This document shows, piece by piece, positions 11,437 to 20,934 of a stretch of DNA of 64,000 nucleotides (position 1 is the first letter of the stretch; every line of letters starts with the position of its first letter). A program made the translations under genes and the position numbers. The notes beneath the pieces are model-generated. The model searched no databases, was not told where the DNA came from, and saw only the letters and a program-made list of their open reading frames with translations. Origin of the DNA: Stomoxys calcitrans (taxonomy: Eukaryota; Arthropoda; Insecta; Diptera; Muscidae); assembly GCF_963082655.1 (NCBI RefSeq), contig NC_081552.1, positions 196,430,598-196,494,597 of the forward strand, written 5' to 3'.

Positions 11437-12087
11437 ATGCGTGTCCAAGACGTCTACAAGTGCATGGTGTGCCAAAACCGCCACGCCCTCAGGTACTGCC
11501 CATCTTTTATTTTGATGACTGTCGAAGATAGAAGGACGGCAGTTAGACAACACAAGTATTGTCGAAATTGCCTTGCCAAAAGCCACACCGTGGAAGATTG
11601 CCAGTCGACGGAGACGTGTAGGAAATGTGGGTTCCAGCACCACACCATGCTGCACCCACGAAAACTAGCACCAAAGCCGAAAAGCTCCAAGGCAGCCACC
11701 AGAACGCCCATGGCACAGCCTCGGCGACAAGAGCCAAAAAAAACCAACAATGGCCAATCCACATCCGCTCAGGCCCAACGAGACCAACCAGCCAAATCAC
11801 GACTAGGCCGACGTCAAAATACAGCTGCCGCCCGCCAACAACAGCCACACCCCAAAAGACACAACGGGCCCCAGAACCACCGAAACAACAAACAGGCAAA
11901 CCAACGCAACACTCAACAAAGAATCAACCGAAAGCCAAAGCGCAAACCCCAGCGAAAACCCACCAAGAAACCACAACACCAACCAACAAACCAACCACCA
12001 ACTCTCCAACCTAATTATTTGATTTTGTCTGAAGCGATCAAGTCGCTGGCAACCGTCTTGTGTGCAACTCCCTCAAACTTTGCGTGA
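11437..12087 (+). CDS. ORF2 of Pao/BEL: second nucleocapsid-like zinc-knuckle protein, basic tail
   Basis: The protein is 216 aa, in the place where env lies in errantiviruses. Residues about 9-71 hold three Cys/His units, CX2CX3HX4C, CX2CX4HX4C and CX2CX3HX4H, separated by spacers of 20 and 5 residues. The Gag-Pol of the same element has the same three units with the same 20 and 5 spacers, although most other residues differ. Residues about 72-190 are very rich in Lys, Arg, Gln, Asn and Pro. A short hydrophobic end follows (LILSEAIKSLATVLC). There is no signal peptide or membrane span, so it is not an envelope protein. Likely role: RNA binding or RNP condensation (inference). It starts 156 nt after the Pol stop and ends 17 nt before the 3' LTR. 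It could also be a captured host zinc-knuckle gene. Confidence 0.85.
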   Translation: MRVQDVYKCMVCQNRHALRYCPSFILMTVEDRRTAVRQHKYCRNCLAKSHTVEDCQSTETCRKCGFQHHTMLHPRKLAPKPKSSKAATRTPMAQPRRQEPKKTNNGQSTSAQAQRDQPAKSRLGRRQNTAAARQQQPHPKRHNGPQNHRNNKQANQRNTQQRINRKPKRKPQRKPTKKPQHQPTNQPPTLQPNYLILSEAIKSLATVLCATPSNFA

Positions 12088-12104
12088 ACGCAAGGCCGGC
12101 GCCA

Positions 12105-12689
12105 TGGACAAATTTGAATTTGTCCCTTTAAATTTAAGAATATAAGGTAGAATAAGTGCCATGAATTTTAATTGAATTGTGAATTATTATTATGAATTGT
12201 ATAGCGTATAAGATATCCCCCTTTTTTGCCATCCGTACTAATCTGGAATAGAGTGTAAGACTATTGTGAATTGTTAGCTATAAGCCTTTTAGTACTGCAG
12301 CTCACTTGCCCTTTTTCAAATGTATACAATTTCACTTCTTTCACAACCGCAGCCAGGTGAGCATCCACATCTCTTTTCCCCTCTCTGTTTTTCCCAATAA
12401 AACCCAACGTTGTACCTCTCATAACCCGACACTTACCGTCTTCTTATTTTTTTTCTTTTCGTTTTGGATACTTCATTTTCCTATTTAACTCATTATTCCT
12501 CTGTGTACGAGGAATAATAAGTTAAAAAAACTCCCGCACTTACAGTCCACTTAACATCCACAGCCACACAGGGAATTCCTACAGTGACGTCACATCGCCT
12601 CTCATCATTTCATCGCTAGCACCACAAATCCCCAAGTGATCTCAATCACCCCCGCTCCGTCTAGCTAGGAAACCCCCCATTCTTGTGCA
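12105..12689 (+). repeat. 3' LTR of the Pao/BEL element
   Basis: It has the same length as the 5' LTR and differs from it at one visible base near the right end. The polyadenylation signal AATAAA is at 12396-12401. The 17 bases between the ORF2 stop and this LTR contain no clear polypurine tract, which is unusual for an LTR element. Confidence 0.95.
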
Positions 12690-12694
12690 TGCAT

Positions 12695-13250
12695 TATACA
12701 GCATTTCACCATGTTTTGTATAGTACGCAGAATATGTTAGAGCAAATGGCAGAGAGATGCTGATTGCCAATTCAATGGGAATTAAAAGAAAAAAAAAAAA
12801 AGTTCAATTGGAAAATGTGAGCTTAAATTTAAAAGCCCCAAAGGCTATTGAGCAAAATATTTTTCAAAACTCCACCAAAAGATGTCGTTTCCAATTATAG
12901 AACAAAAAAACCACAATGTATATGTAAATTTTTAATCGCTAGAATATTTAAAGGCAAACTGGCAATGTTCCACAGTGGGATGGGGGGGGGAAAAAAAAGT
13001 TGTGAAAATAAGTCAGCCATTTGTGAACTGATAGAGATCACTTAGAAACCCGCAGAAGTTTTCAATATAGAGTGACAAACGATACACCCAAATTATTTTA
13101 AATTTTGTAAGCTCTCCAATTCAGCATTCAGAATAAAAATCTGTTCTCAAATGTTTGCACAAATCACAAAATGCGGGGTCAGCCTCGGTACAAAATCCAA
13201 AAAAAAAGTAAAAAGGCAATAAGTTCGCCCCGGCCACCACCTCGGGTGTA
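12695..13250. other. Noncoding intron sequence
   Basis: The sequence is A/T rich with short homopolymers: A run near 12790, G run near 12982. No exon, RNA gene or clear repeat was recognised. A phrase near 13008 (AAATAAGTCAGCCAT) recurs near 33573, so part of it may be an unrecognised dispersed repeat. Confidence 0.5.
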
Positions 13251-14393
13251 TATGTAAACCCCCTTTCGTCACAATCCGGTGAAAATTGGATAACTTATGC
13301 ACCCAAATTCGCTACTGACATTGAGTGGTATAATAAATATAAGTCACTGTTGAATTTGGATCAAAAATAAAGCATGGAAGCTATATCTAAATATTGTCCG
13401 ATACAAGACAGAGACAAACGTCGGGAGACCTTAAACTACCCACTGTTCCACATTTAAACGAAATCGGGTAATAAATAGAGCTTTTTTGGGATTCAGATCC
13501 TTTATCGGCAGATCGGTCAATATGGCAGCTATATCTTAGTATAGTCCAATCTGAACCATATTTGGGTCCTATGAGGCGTCACACTACTCACTGTTCCAAA
13601 TTTCAGTAAAATCGGATAAAAAATAAAGCTTTTATGGCCTTCAGACCCCTTATCGGGGGATCGGTCTATATGGCAGCTATATCTAAATATGGTCCGATTT
13701 CTCCAGTTCAAGAACTTAACCAGCGTGCTTCAAAAAGACGTATGTGTCAACATCTCAATTTTTTAAGGCTCTAGAGCGATTACAACAGACGGACGGACAG
13801 ACACACGGGCATCGTTGAATTTTTGAATTTTGAATTTTTTTACAACGATTTGACAGTATTTGGCACAGTTTTTGGAAGTCATAACAGAACATCGCATCCA
13901 AAATGTCAGCCAAATCGGACAAAAATTGCGGCTTGTAAGGGCTCAAGAAGTCAAATCGGGAGATCGGTTTACATGAGAGTTATATCAGGTTATAGACTGA
14001 TTTGGGCCGTATTTGGCACAGTGGTTGGAAGTCATAACGGAACTCCACATGCAAAATTTCAGCCTAACCGAATGAAAATTGAGGCTTCCAGGGGCTCAAG
14101 AAGCCAAATCGGGACATAGGTTTATATGGGAGCTGTATCCAAATCTGAACCGATAAGGCCCATTTGCAATCTCCAATGACCTACATCAGTAATAAGTATC
14201 TGTGCAAAATTTCAAGAGGCTAGCTTTATGCGTTGGACCGCTATCGTTATTTCGACAGACAGACATGGCTAGATCAACTCAGAACGTGGAGACTTTCAAG
14301 AATATATATACCTGATGGGGTCTTAGACGAATATTTCGAGGTGTTACAAACGGAATGATTACATTAGTATACCCCTATCCTATGGTGGTGGGT
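13251..14393 (-). mobile_element. DINE-like arrays, two joined pieces
   Basis: The tandem units carry 'GGTCTATATGGCAGC' phrases. Two GAC-rich microsatellites occur at about 13785-13806 and 14255-14270, each the complement of (GTCY)n. The terminal phrase 'CCTATGGTGGTGGG' ends near 14393. The two microsatellites and a change of unit type near 13815 suggest two elements fused or nested, both with minus-strand sense. Confidence 0.6.
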
Positions 14394-14403
14394 GTAACAT
14401 TAC

Positions 14404-15370
14404 CATTGCCATTACGCTACGACTAGCGTTCGAAGCCATCAATACCAATTCCAACAGATGTACAGAATCATGTGTACCACGTGTAATTGTCGCAGAAAAA
14501 ATGTCTGTCTTTACACAAAAAATACATGCATTGGGAAAAAGTACAGCTAATAGACAAGGTTTTCGAGCGTTATTAATGTGGTAATTAAATCATAGAGAGG
14601 TTTTCGCTACTAATACTATTCAAAAACAACATACAAACGCACGGCCCATCACACCTAATATGGTTGAAAAGTCTGCTAACCAAAAACGAAACGCGTCCCA
14701 TAGTGGTTGGTGTGTGTTCCTACCTTTTCAATTTGCATCTCCTATCATTGAGCTCGTCTCGAAAGAGAAACAAACAAAAATTGTAAAATTTAATAATCAT
14801 TGCCCTAACAGGCAAACAACTTGAAAAATTAAAAATTCGGCAGAGCCCGGACGGGATTCGAACCTGGGCACATGGAGCAGCGGCGAGAGCCATTGCCGTT
14901 ATCTTAGCGTTCGAAGCCATCAATACAACTTCCAACTGATGCACTAAAACATGTGTAGTACGGAAGAAGTGTAATTTGTCACAGAAAGAATGTCTGTCAT
15001 TACACAAAAATACATGTATTGGGAAAAAGTACAGCTAATAGATGGGGTTGTCGAGCGTAGTTAATGTGGTAATTGTAACAAAGATGCGTTTTCGCTATTA
15101 AAACGATTCAAATACAACATACCAACGCACGGCCCTTGAAGCTATCACACCTAATATGATTGAAAAGTCTTCTAACCAAAGACGAAATGCGTCTAACCAA
15201 AGACGAAATGCGTCTAATAGTGGTAGGTGTGTGTTGCTATCTCTGACTTTCCTTTTCCGTTTGCAAAGAAAATCTCCAATCATTGAGCTCGTCTCGAAAG
15301 AGAAACAAACAAAAATTGTACAATTTAATGTTCTTCGCCCTAACAGGCAAAAAACTTGGAAAATTTTAAG
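14404..15370 (-). repeat. Direct duplication of ~480 bp with a tRNA-like segment between copies
   Basis: The segment starting near 14425 (AGCGTTCGAAGCCATC) repeats from about 14906 with many scattered differences, a period of about 481 bp. Between the copies, on the minus strand, lies a B-box-like GGTTCGAATCCC at 14864-14853, in a tRNA-like context at about 14833-14905. The second copy also contains a short tandem duplication at about 15175-15216. It may be a second SINE family or a dimer of one; no clear poly(A) or target duplication was found. Confidence 0.5.
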
Positions 15371-15564
15371 TTAGGAATTCCGTGCTACTTACAATATCCC
15401 TAATTGTTTTCTATACCACGCCCCAAATTTGGTTCATGAGTCGATTTAGCTTCAATATACATCAATCCCTCCATTTGACTCTTCGTGGCCTGAACTTTTT
15501 TCCTGGTGACTATATCAGATTACCTAAGAACGTAACTGTAAAAACATAATTTAATGACTATGAC

Positions 15565-15873
15565 TACCGTAGCGCAGAGGTTAGCATGTCCGCCTATGAC
15601 GCTGAAAGCCTGGGTTCGAATCATGGCGAGAAAAAATTTTCAGCGGTGGTTTTCCCCTCCTAATGCTGGCAACATTTGTGAGGTACTATGCCATGTAAAA
15701 CTTCTCTCCAAAGAGGTGTCGCACTGCAGCACGCCGTTCGGACTCGGCAATAAAAAGGAGGCCCCTTATCATTGAGGTTAAACTGAATCGGACTGCACTC
15801 ATTGATATTTGAGAAGTTTGCCCCTGTTCCTTAGTGGAATGTTCATGGGCCAAATTTGCAATTGTAGGTCCCA
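15565..15873 (+). mobile_element. tRNA-derived SINE, plus orientation
   Basis: The head reads CCGTAGCGCAGAGG followed by a B box GGTTCGAAT, then the shared body and the tail ending near 'GGGCCAAATTTGCA'. This is the one separate SINE copy seen in plus orientation. It directly abuts the 5'-truncated LINE that starts near 15874. Confidence 0.8.
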
Positions 15874-17335
15874 CAAGTTGTCTACAGTGGAACCTGTCTG
15901 CTTGGAAGGAAAGAATGTTCCATTTACAGAAAGCGCAAAATACCTGGGTGTTTTCCTGAACAGGAAATTGTACTTCAAATCCTACATTTTGCAAAGGGCA
16001 AGGAAGGCAATTTTTGCCCTATATACCTGCAAGAAAGCCATTGGCATAAGTTGGGGGGTTTAGACCGCGTGTCATGCATTGGGTATATACTGCAGTTGTT
16101 AGACCTATAATGCTATATGGTGTTGTGGTTTAGTGGACGGCGCTTCAAAAGTCCACCTACTGCTCAATACTCAACCAGATCCAAAGGATGGCTTGTTTGT
16201 GCATCACATCTGCGCTGTGGACGACACCATCTGATGCACTGAATTTAATGCTACACCTACTGGCTCTGGACATTGAGGCTAGACAAATTGCTGCGACCAC
16301 TGCCATGAGGTTAAGGGAGCTTTCTCATTGGTCATGTGGCTGCTATTGATACTGTGTTATCTTTGATACAATATCCGATGTTCCAGGCAGTGTGGATTAC
16401 ACCTTAACTGAGCCGCTTTCTGATAAAAAGTACTGTACCACTATTCCTGATAGAACCGATTGGAACTACGATAACCCTGGTAACAGAAGTTACATAGACT
16501 TATATACGGATGGATCCAAACTAAACGACCAGGAGGGTTTTGGGGTGTACTCTAAGATTTAGAACTGGACACATCAAAAAAGTCACCCGACCACTGCAGT
16601 GTGTATCAAGCGGAGATCCTTGCATTTAAGGAAGTGGTGGAATGGCTAAGATATAATGTGCTAACGACGATTAGCATAAATATCTTCTCAGACAGCCAGG
16701 CATCCATTACATCCCTGGAGCACGTATTTCTGAACACAAAAACCACACTCGACTATCGCAGATCTTTCAACGAGATGGCTGAACAGTTTAAAATTCATCT
16801 GTCCTGGGTGAGGGGCCACAGAGATATCCCAGGGAATTGTAAAGCGGACGAGCTTGAGAGAATAGGAACTCCCCTTCACATTCCAGGGATAATGAAATGT
16901 GTGTGTATGCCTCCAGCGACATGTAAGCTAAGTTTTCAGGTCCAGGCCCGAGGGACATCGAATGATAGATGGTCACAAAGAGTGGGATGTGAGCATTCCA
17001 AAACTATGTGGCCTAATCTAGATTTGAAGAAGTCCACCGCTTTGTTATCATTGGCTAGACCGACGTCTCAGTCACTGTGTCCGTCATGACAGGTCACTGT
17101 CTAATCGGAAAACATGCTGACAGACTGAAGGTTGCCAGCAACGACTTTAGCAGAAGCTGTGAGGACATCGAAGAAGAAGAGTCTATAGAACATCCGCTGT
17201 GTGTGTGTACCGCACTGGCAGTCAGAAGGAGTTCCCCTTTAGGTTCTCATTTCTTTGAGAACCAAGTTATTGGGGTTCTTATAGCGAAAACGTCTAATTG
17301 AATCTGATGACAAACTGCCACTAAAACCTAACCTT
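15874..17335 (+). pseudogene. Decayed non-LTR retrotransposon: RT C-terminus and RNase H
   Basis: Translated pieces in different frames show the end of a reverse transcriptase (YLGVFLNRKL, then RPIMLYGVVV). An RNase H domain follows (YTDGSKL, FSDSQAS, WVRGHRDIPGNCKADE), then a cysteine-rich C-terminal region (CRSCEDIEEEE-like). Frameshifts and stops interrupt it, for example near 16060, 16350 and 16560. The RNase H after the RT suggests an R1/LOA/I-group LINE. A second, inverted copy is at 51367-52955. Not functional. Confidence 0.8.
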
Positions 17336-17424
17336 ACCTAGGGGGTTTTGATAAAGAAATCGGAGTTTTACATTTCTTTGCAAATTTGTATGGCATTCCT
17401 TATAATCAGAGCCTGCAAAGAATG

Positions 17425-19935
17425 TCTGAGGGTATCATAACTTGGTTAATTCGTGTGTAACACCCAAAAGGAAGAGAGGTAGACCCATTGATAAGTATAC
17501 CGATCGACTCAGGATCACTTTCTGATTCGATTTAGCTATGTCCGTCTGTCCATGTTAATTTCTGTACAAAATACAGGTCGCATTTTTCTTCCGATCGTCT
17601 TAAAATTTCACACAAGCATTTTCTTGGGCCTAGAGACGAAGCCTATTGAAATTGGAAAAAATCGGTTCAGATTTGGATATAGCTCCCATATATATGTTCG
17701 TCCGATTTGGACTAAAATTGCAATTATATAGTCAATTATGAACCGATTTTCACGAAATTTAGCACTAGTGATTCTCTTATTAAGCTCGACATTATTGGTG
17801 AATTTCATAGAAATCGGTTCAGATTCAGATATAACTCCCATATATCTGTTCGTCCGATTTGGACGAAAATTGCAATTACATCGTTACTTGTAAACCGATT
17901 CTCACGAAATTTTGCACGAGTGATTCTCTTATAAGACTCCACATTATTGGTGAATTTCATAGAAATCGGCTCAGATATGGATATAGCTTCCCTTTATATG
18001 TTCATCCGATTTGGACTAAAATTGCAATTATATCGTAATTTGTAAACCGATTCTCACAAAATTTGCACGAGGGAATCTCTTATCAGCCTCGACATTGCTG
18101 GTGAATTTTTTAGAAATCGTCTCAGATTTTGATATAGCTCCCATATATATGTTGATCCGATTTGGACCAAAATTGCATTTATATCGTTTTTTGTAAACCG
18201 ATTTTCACGAAATTTTGCACGCGCAATTCTCTGACAAGGCTCGACATTATTGGTGATTTTCATATAAATCGGTTCAGATTTAGATATAGCTCCTATATAT
18301 ATGTTCGCCCAATTTGGACTTAAATTCCAATTATACCGTTATTTGTAAACCGATTCTCACGAAATTTTGCACAAGTGGTTCTCTTATAAGTTTTGATATT
18401 ATTGGAGACTTTCATAAAAATCGGCTCAGATTTGGATATAGCTTCCACATATATGTTCGTCCGATTTGGACTAAAATTGCAATTATATCGTTATTTGTGA
18501 ACCGATTCTCACGAAATTTTGCACAAGTGGTTCTCCTATATGTCTTGACACTTTCATAGAAATCGGCTCAGATTTGGATATAGCTTCCCTTTATAAGTTC
18601 ATCCGATTTGTACTAAAAATGCAATTATATCGTTATTTGTAAACCGATTTTTACAAAATTTTGCACGAGTAATTCTTTTATAAGGCTCGACATTATTGGT
18701 GATTTTCAAATAAATCGGTTCAGATTTAGATATAGCTCCCATATATATGTTCGTCCGATTCGGACTAAAATTGCAATTACATTGTTATATGTGAACCGAA
18801 TCTAATGAAATTTTGCACGAGGTAATCTCTTATAAGCCTCGACATTATTGGAGAATATAATTGAAATCGTCTCAGATTTTGATATAGCTCCCATAAATAT
18901 GTTCGTCCGATTTGTACCAAAATTGCATTTATATTGTTTTTTGTAAACCGATTTTCACGAAATTTTGCACGAGCAATTCTCTTATAAGGCTCGACATTAT
19001 TGGTAATTTTCATAGAAATGGGATCAGATTTCCATATAGCTCTCATATATATGTTCGTCCGATTTGGTCTAAAATTCCAATTATATCGTTATGTGTGAAC
19101 CGATTCTCACGAAATTTTGAACAAGTGGTTCTCTTATAAGTTTTGACATTATTGGAGAATTTCATAGAAATCGGCTCAGATTTGGATATAGCTCCCATAT
19201 ATATGTTCGTCCGATTTGGACTAAAATTGCAATTATATCGTTATTTGTATACCAAAATCACGAAATTTGCCACAAGTGGGTTTCTTATAAGTCTCGACAT
19301 TAGTGGTGATTTTCATAGAAATCGGCTCAGATTTAGATATAGCTCCCATATATATGTCCGTCCGATTTGGCCTAGTATTGCAATAATTTGGTCCTTTCTT
19401 AACCGATTCACACGAAATTTCGCACGAATGATTCCCTTATAAGTCTCGACATTATTGGCGAATTTCATAGAAATCGGTTCAGATTTAGATATAGCTGCCA
19501 TATATATGTTCGTCCGATTTGGACTAGTATTGCAATAATCTGGTCATTTGTTAACCGATTCACACGAAAATTGGCACAGAGGATTCCCTTATGATTCCCG
19601 CTATTGTTATAGAATTTAATAGAAATCGGTTCAGATTAAGATATAGCTCCCATATATATGTTAGTCCGATTTTGAATAATACTTAATAATTTAGCAATTT
19701 GTTGACAGATCTTCACAAAATTTGGCATGAAGGTTTCTGTTATAACTCTTCTGATGACTTATGAATTCCATAGAGATTTGTTCAGTTTTGGATTAAGCTC
19801 CCATATATATGCCTCTTCCTTTGCTTACCCAATCATCAATTCATCTTCTCAAAAAATCATAATCGACTTAGCCTGTATATCCAATGTGATGTAGGGTATC
19901 ATAAGGTCGGCTTTAGCCTACTTTAGCTCGTCCAA
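17425..19935 (+). mobile_element. DINE-like element (type B) with 14 units of ~152 bp
   Basis: The left end carries a short GTCCGTCTGTCC tract (about 17548-17559). The phrase TTCGTCCGATTTGG or a variant recurs near 17698, 17848, 18000, 18150, 18303, 18455, 18599, 18749, 18901, 19054, 19207, 19357, 19508 and 19660, a period of 150-153 bp with one shortened unit. The right end (about 19890-19935) has a GGTCGGCTTTAGCCTAC-type hairpin. This differs from the CGGCCGGGCCG hairpin of the other elements here, hence type B. Confidence 0.65.
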
Positions 19936-20035
19936 ATTTTTAATAAAAAACTAGTATGCATGCATAGCATTTCCAAAAAAAAAAAACGTATATCTGAGCT
20001 ATTTAGGTTTGTAGAAGTAAAAATTTTTAACTTAC

Positions 20036-20148
20036 CTTATTCCACCAACAAAAATCCGATTTGGTATCAGCGTACCATATTTCGGGGCAGATAGCGGTGC
20101 CTCCAGCGCCGTCGGCGCTGTTCCAGCGGGTGCTGCCATTTTGTGCAT
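20036..20148 (-). CDS. bol: boule coding exon 1 (start codon to RNP2)
   Basis: The ATG at 20148 is the first in its frame. It starts MHKMAAPAG, then an Ala/Pro-rich stretch, then APKYGTLIPNRIFVGGI, which is the Boule N-terminus with RNP2 (IFVGGI). The exon holds 37 codons plus two bases and ends at a GTAAGT donor (20035). Those two bases (AG) and the first base of the exon at 4057 (T) make Ser, restoring GGISGDTTE. The protein starts as in Drosophila Boule as I remember it. Upstream sequence has no in-frame ATG before a long A/T-rich stretch. Together the two exons give 89 residues of the protein. Upstream noncoding exons are likely but were not located. Confidence 0.94.
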
Positions 20149-20934
20149 AGGCTGTGGTTGAAGTTTGAAATTTGTTATGGGCAGAATTTTGAAAGAGTTT
20201 CTATTTAACGGGGGGTCAACAGGAAAATTTATACAATGGGCGGCAGCTAGCAAAATGTAGCTGCGGCTGGATGATTTTTTATGGTTGTGTATAAGAGAGC
20301 GGGTTGCGGTTAGCGTGGCCTTTTTGAATGCTTTTTTTTCTATTGCAAGTTGTTATGAAGTAAAATTATAGCGTTGTAGTATTTTTAAATTTATCGTTTA
20401 CTTTTTTTTTGGTTGGTTTAAGCGTTATATGCTTGGTCTTCTTCTTCTTCTTATTGGTTGGCTCTTGGTTGTTTTTTTTTTGTTTTATTTCTCTAATGGC
20501 TTGGTTGGTTTTTTATTTTTGAGCTTGATATTCACAACTTAAATGTGGCAAATAAATTACTGTTGTTTTTGAAAAAGAGGGGAAAAAGAGATAAGAGGAG
20601 TAAAAGAGAAATTATTTATTTAAGGGAGTCAATTATATTGTGTTTTATATAAAAATGTTTTTTTTTTTTATAAAAAAGACGAGTATATTGTGCCGGAACT
20701 TTGGTTTTATCTTTAACGGCTAATTTTAAAAGTATTTCTCTTTATTTATTATTTTTTCTAAGCCAAAATTGCTTTTTTCCATTTTATTGTTCAAGTACTT
20801 TAGTTTTTAGTTCAACACTCATTTTAAAAATGTTTTATTTTTTTTTTTATTTTTTTAAGCTTAAATTGCCTTTTCCATTTTTTTCACGTATTTCAGTTTT
20901 TAGTTCAGAACCACGTTGAATATTGGCATTTAGA
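20149..20934. other. bol 5' region: UTR, intron or promoter, not resolved
   Basis: On the minus strand this leads into the bol ATG. It has many T runs on the plus strand, and the sequence near the ATG (AACCACAGCCT) contains a possible splice acceptor. No coding sequence is supported. Without RNA data the 5' end of the transcript cannot be placed. Confidence 0.5.

Larger units (their letters stand above)
4433..12689 (+). mobile_element. Complete Pao/BEL LTR retrotransposon, 8257 bp
   Basis: Two 585-bp direct LTRs flank a leader, one long gag-pol frame and a second ORF. The LTRs begin TGG and end TGCA. The 5-bp sequence TGCAT flanks the element on both sides (4428-4432 and 12690-12694), which fits the 4-6 bp target duplications of Pao/BEL elements. 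The LTRs appear identical except for one base near 5008. Equal LTR lengths and intact frames indicate a recent insertion. It is oriented antisense to bol. Order: LTR, leader with TGG at 5018, gag-pol 5917-11280, ORF2 11437-12087, LTR. Confidence 0.95.
4058..20035 (-). other. bol: Intron of bol, 15,978 bp, loaded with transposable elements
   Basis: The intron starts GTAAGTT (minus strand, from 20035) and ends TTCTGCAG (to 4058). It splits a Ser codon after two bases and lies directly after RNP2. More than half of its length is one Pao/BEL element (4433-12689) on the opposite strand. The rest includes DINE-like arrays, a duplicated tRNA-like segment, a SINE and a broken LINE. The joined reading frame gives an uninterrupted boule RRM, so the intron is presumably spliced despite its load. 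That is inference from sequence. Confidence 0.9.

Noticed and set aside
11454..12009. Minus-strand open frames opposite ORF2
   Set aside because: They have no domain and are explained by the skewed base composition of the basic-tail coding sequence of ORF2.
11437..12087. Envelope gene of the Pao/BEL element
   Set aside because: There is no signal peptide, transmembrane segment or glycoprotein pattern. The protein is a zinc-knuckle, basic type.
14833..14905. Functional tRNA gene on the minus strand
   Set aside because: Only the T-arm region is convincing; acceptor and anticodon stems were not found.
15566..15640. tRNA gene
   Set aside because: A and B boxes are present, but the cloverleaf pairs poorly and the same head leads into a constant SINE body at many sites. 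It is a SINE head.
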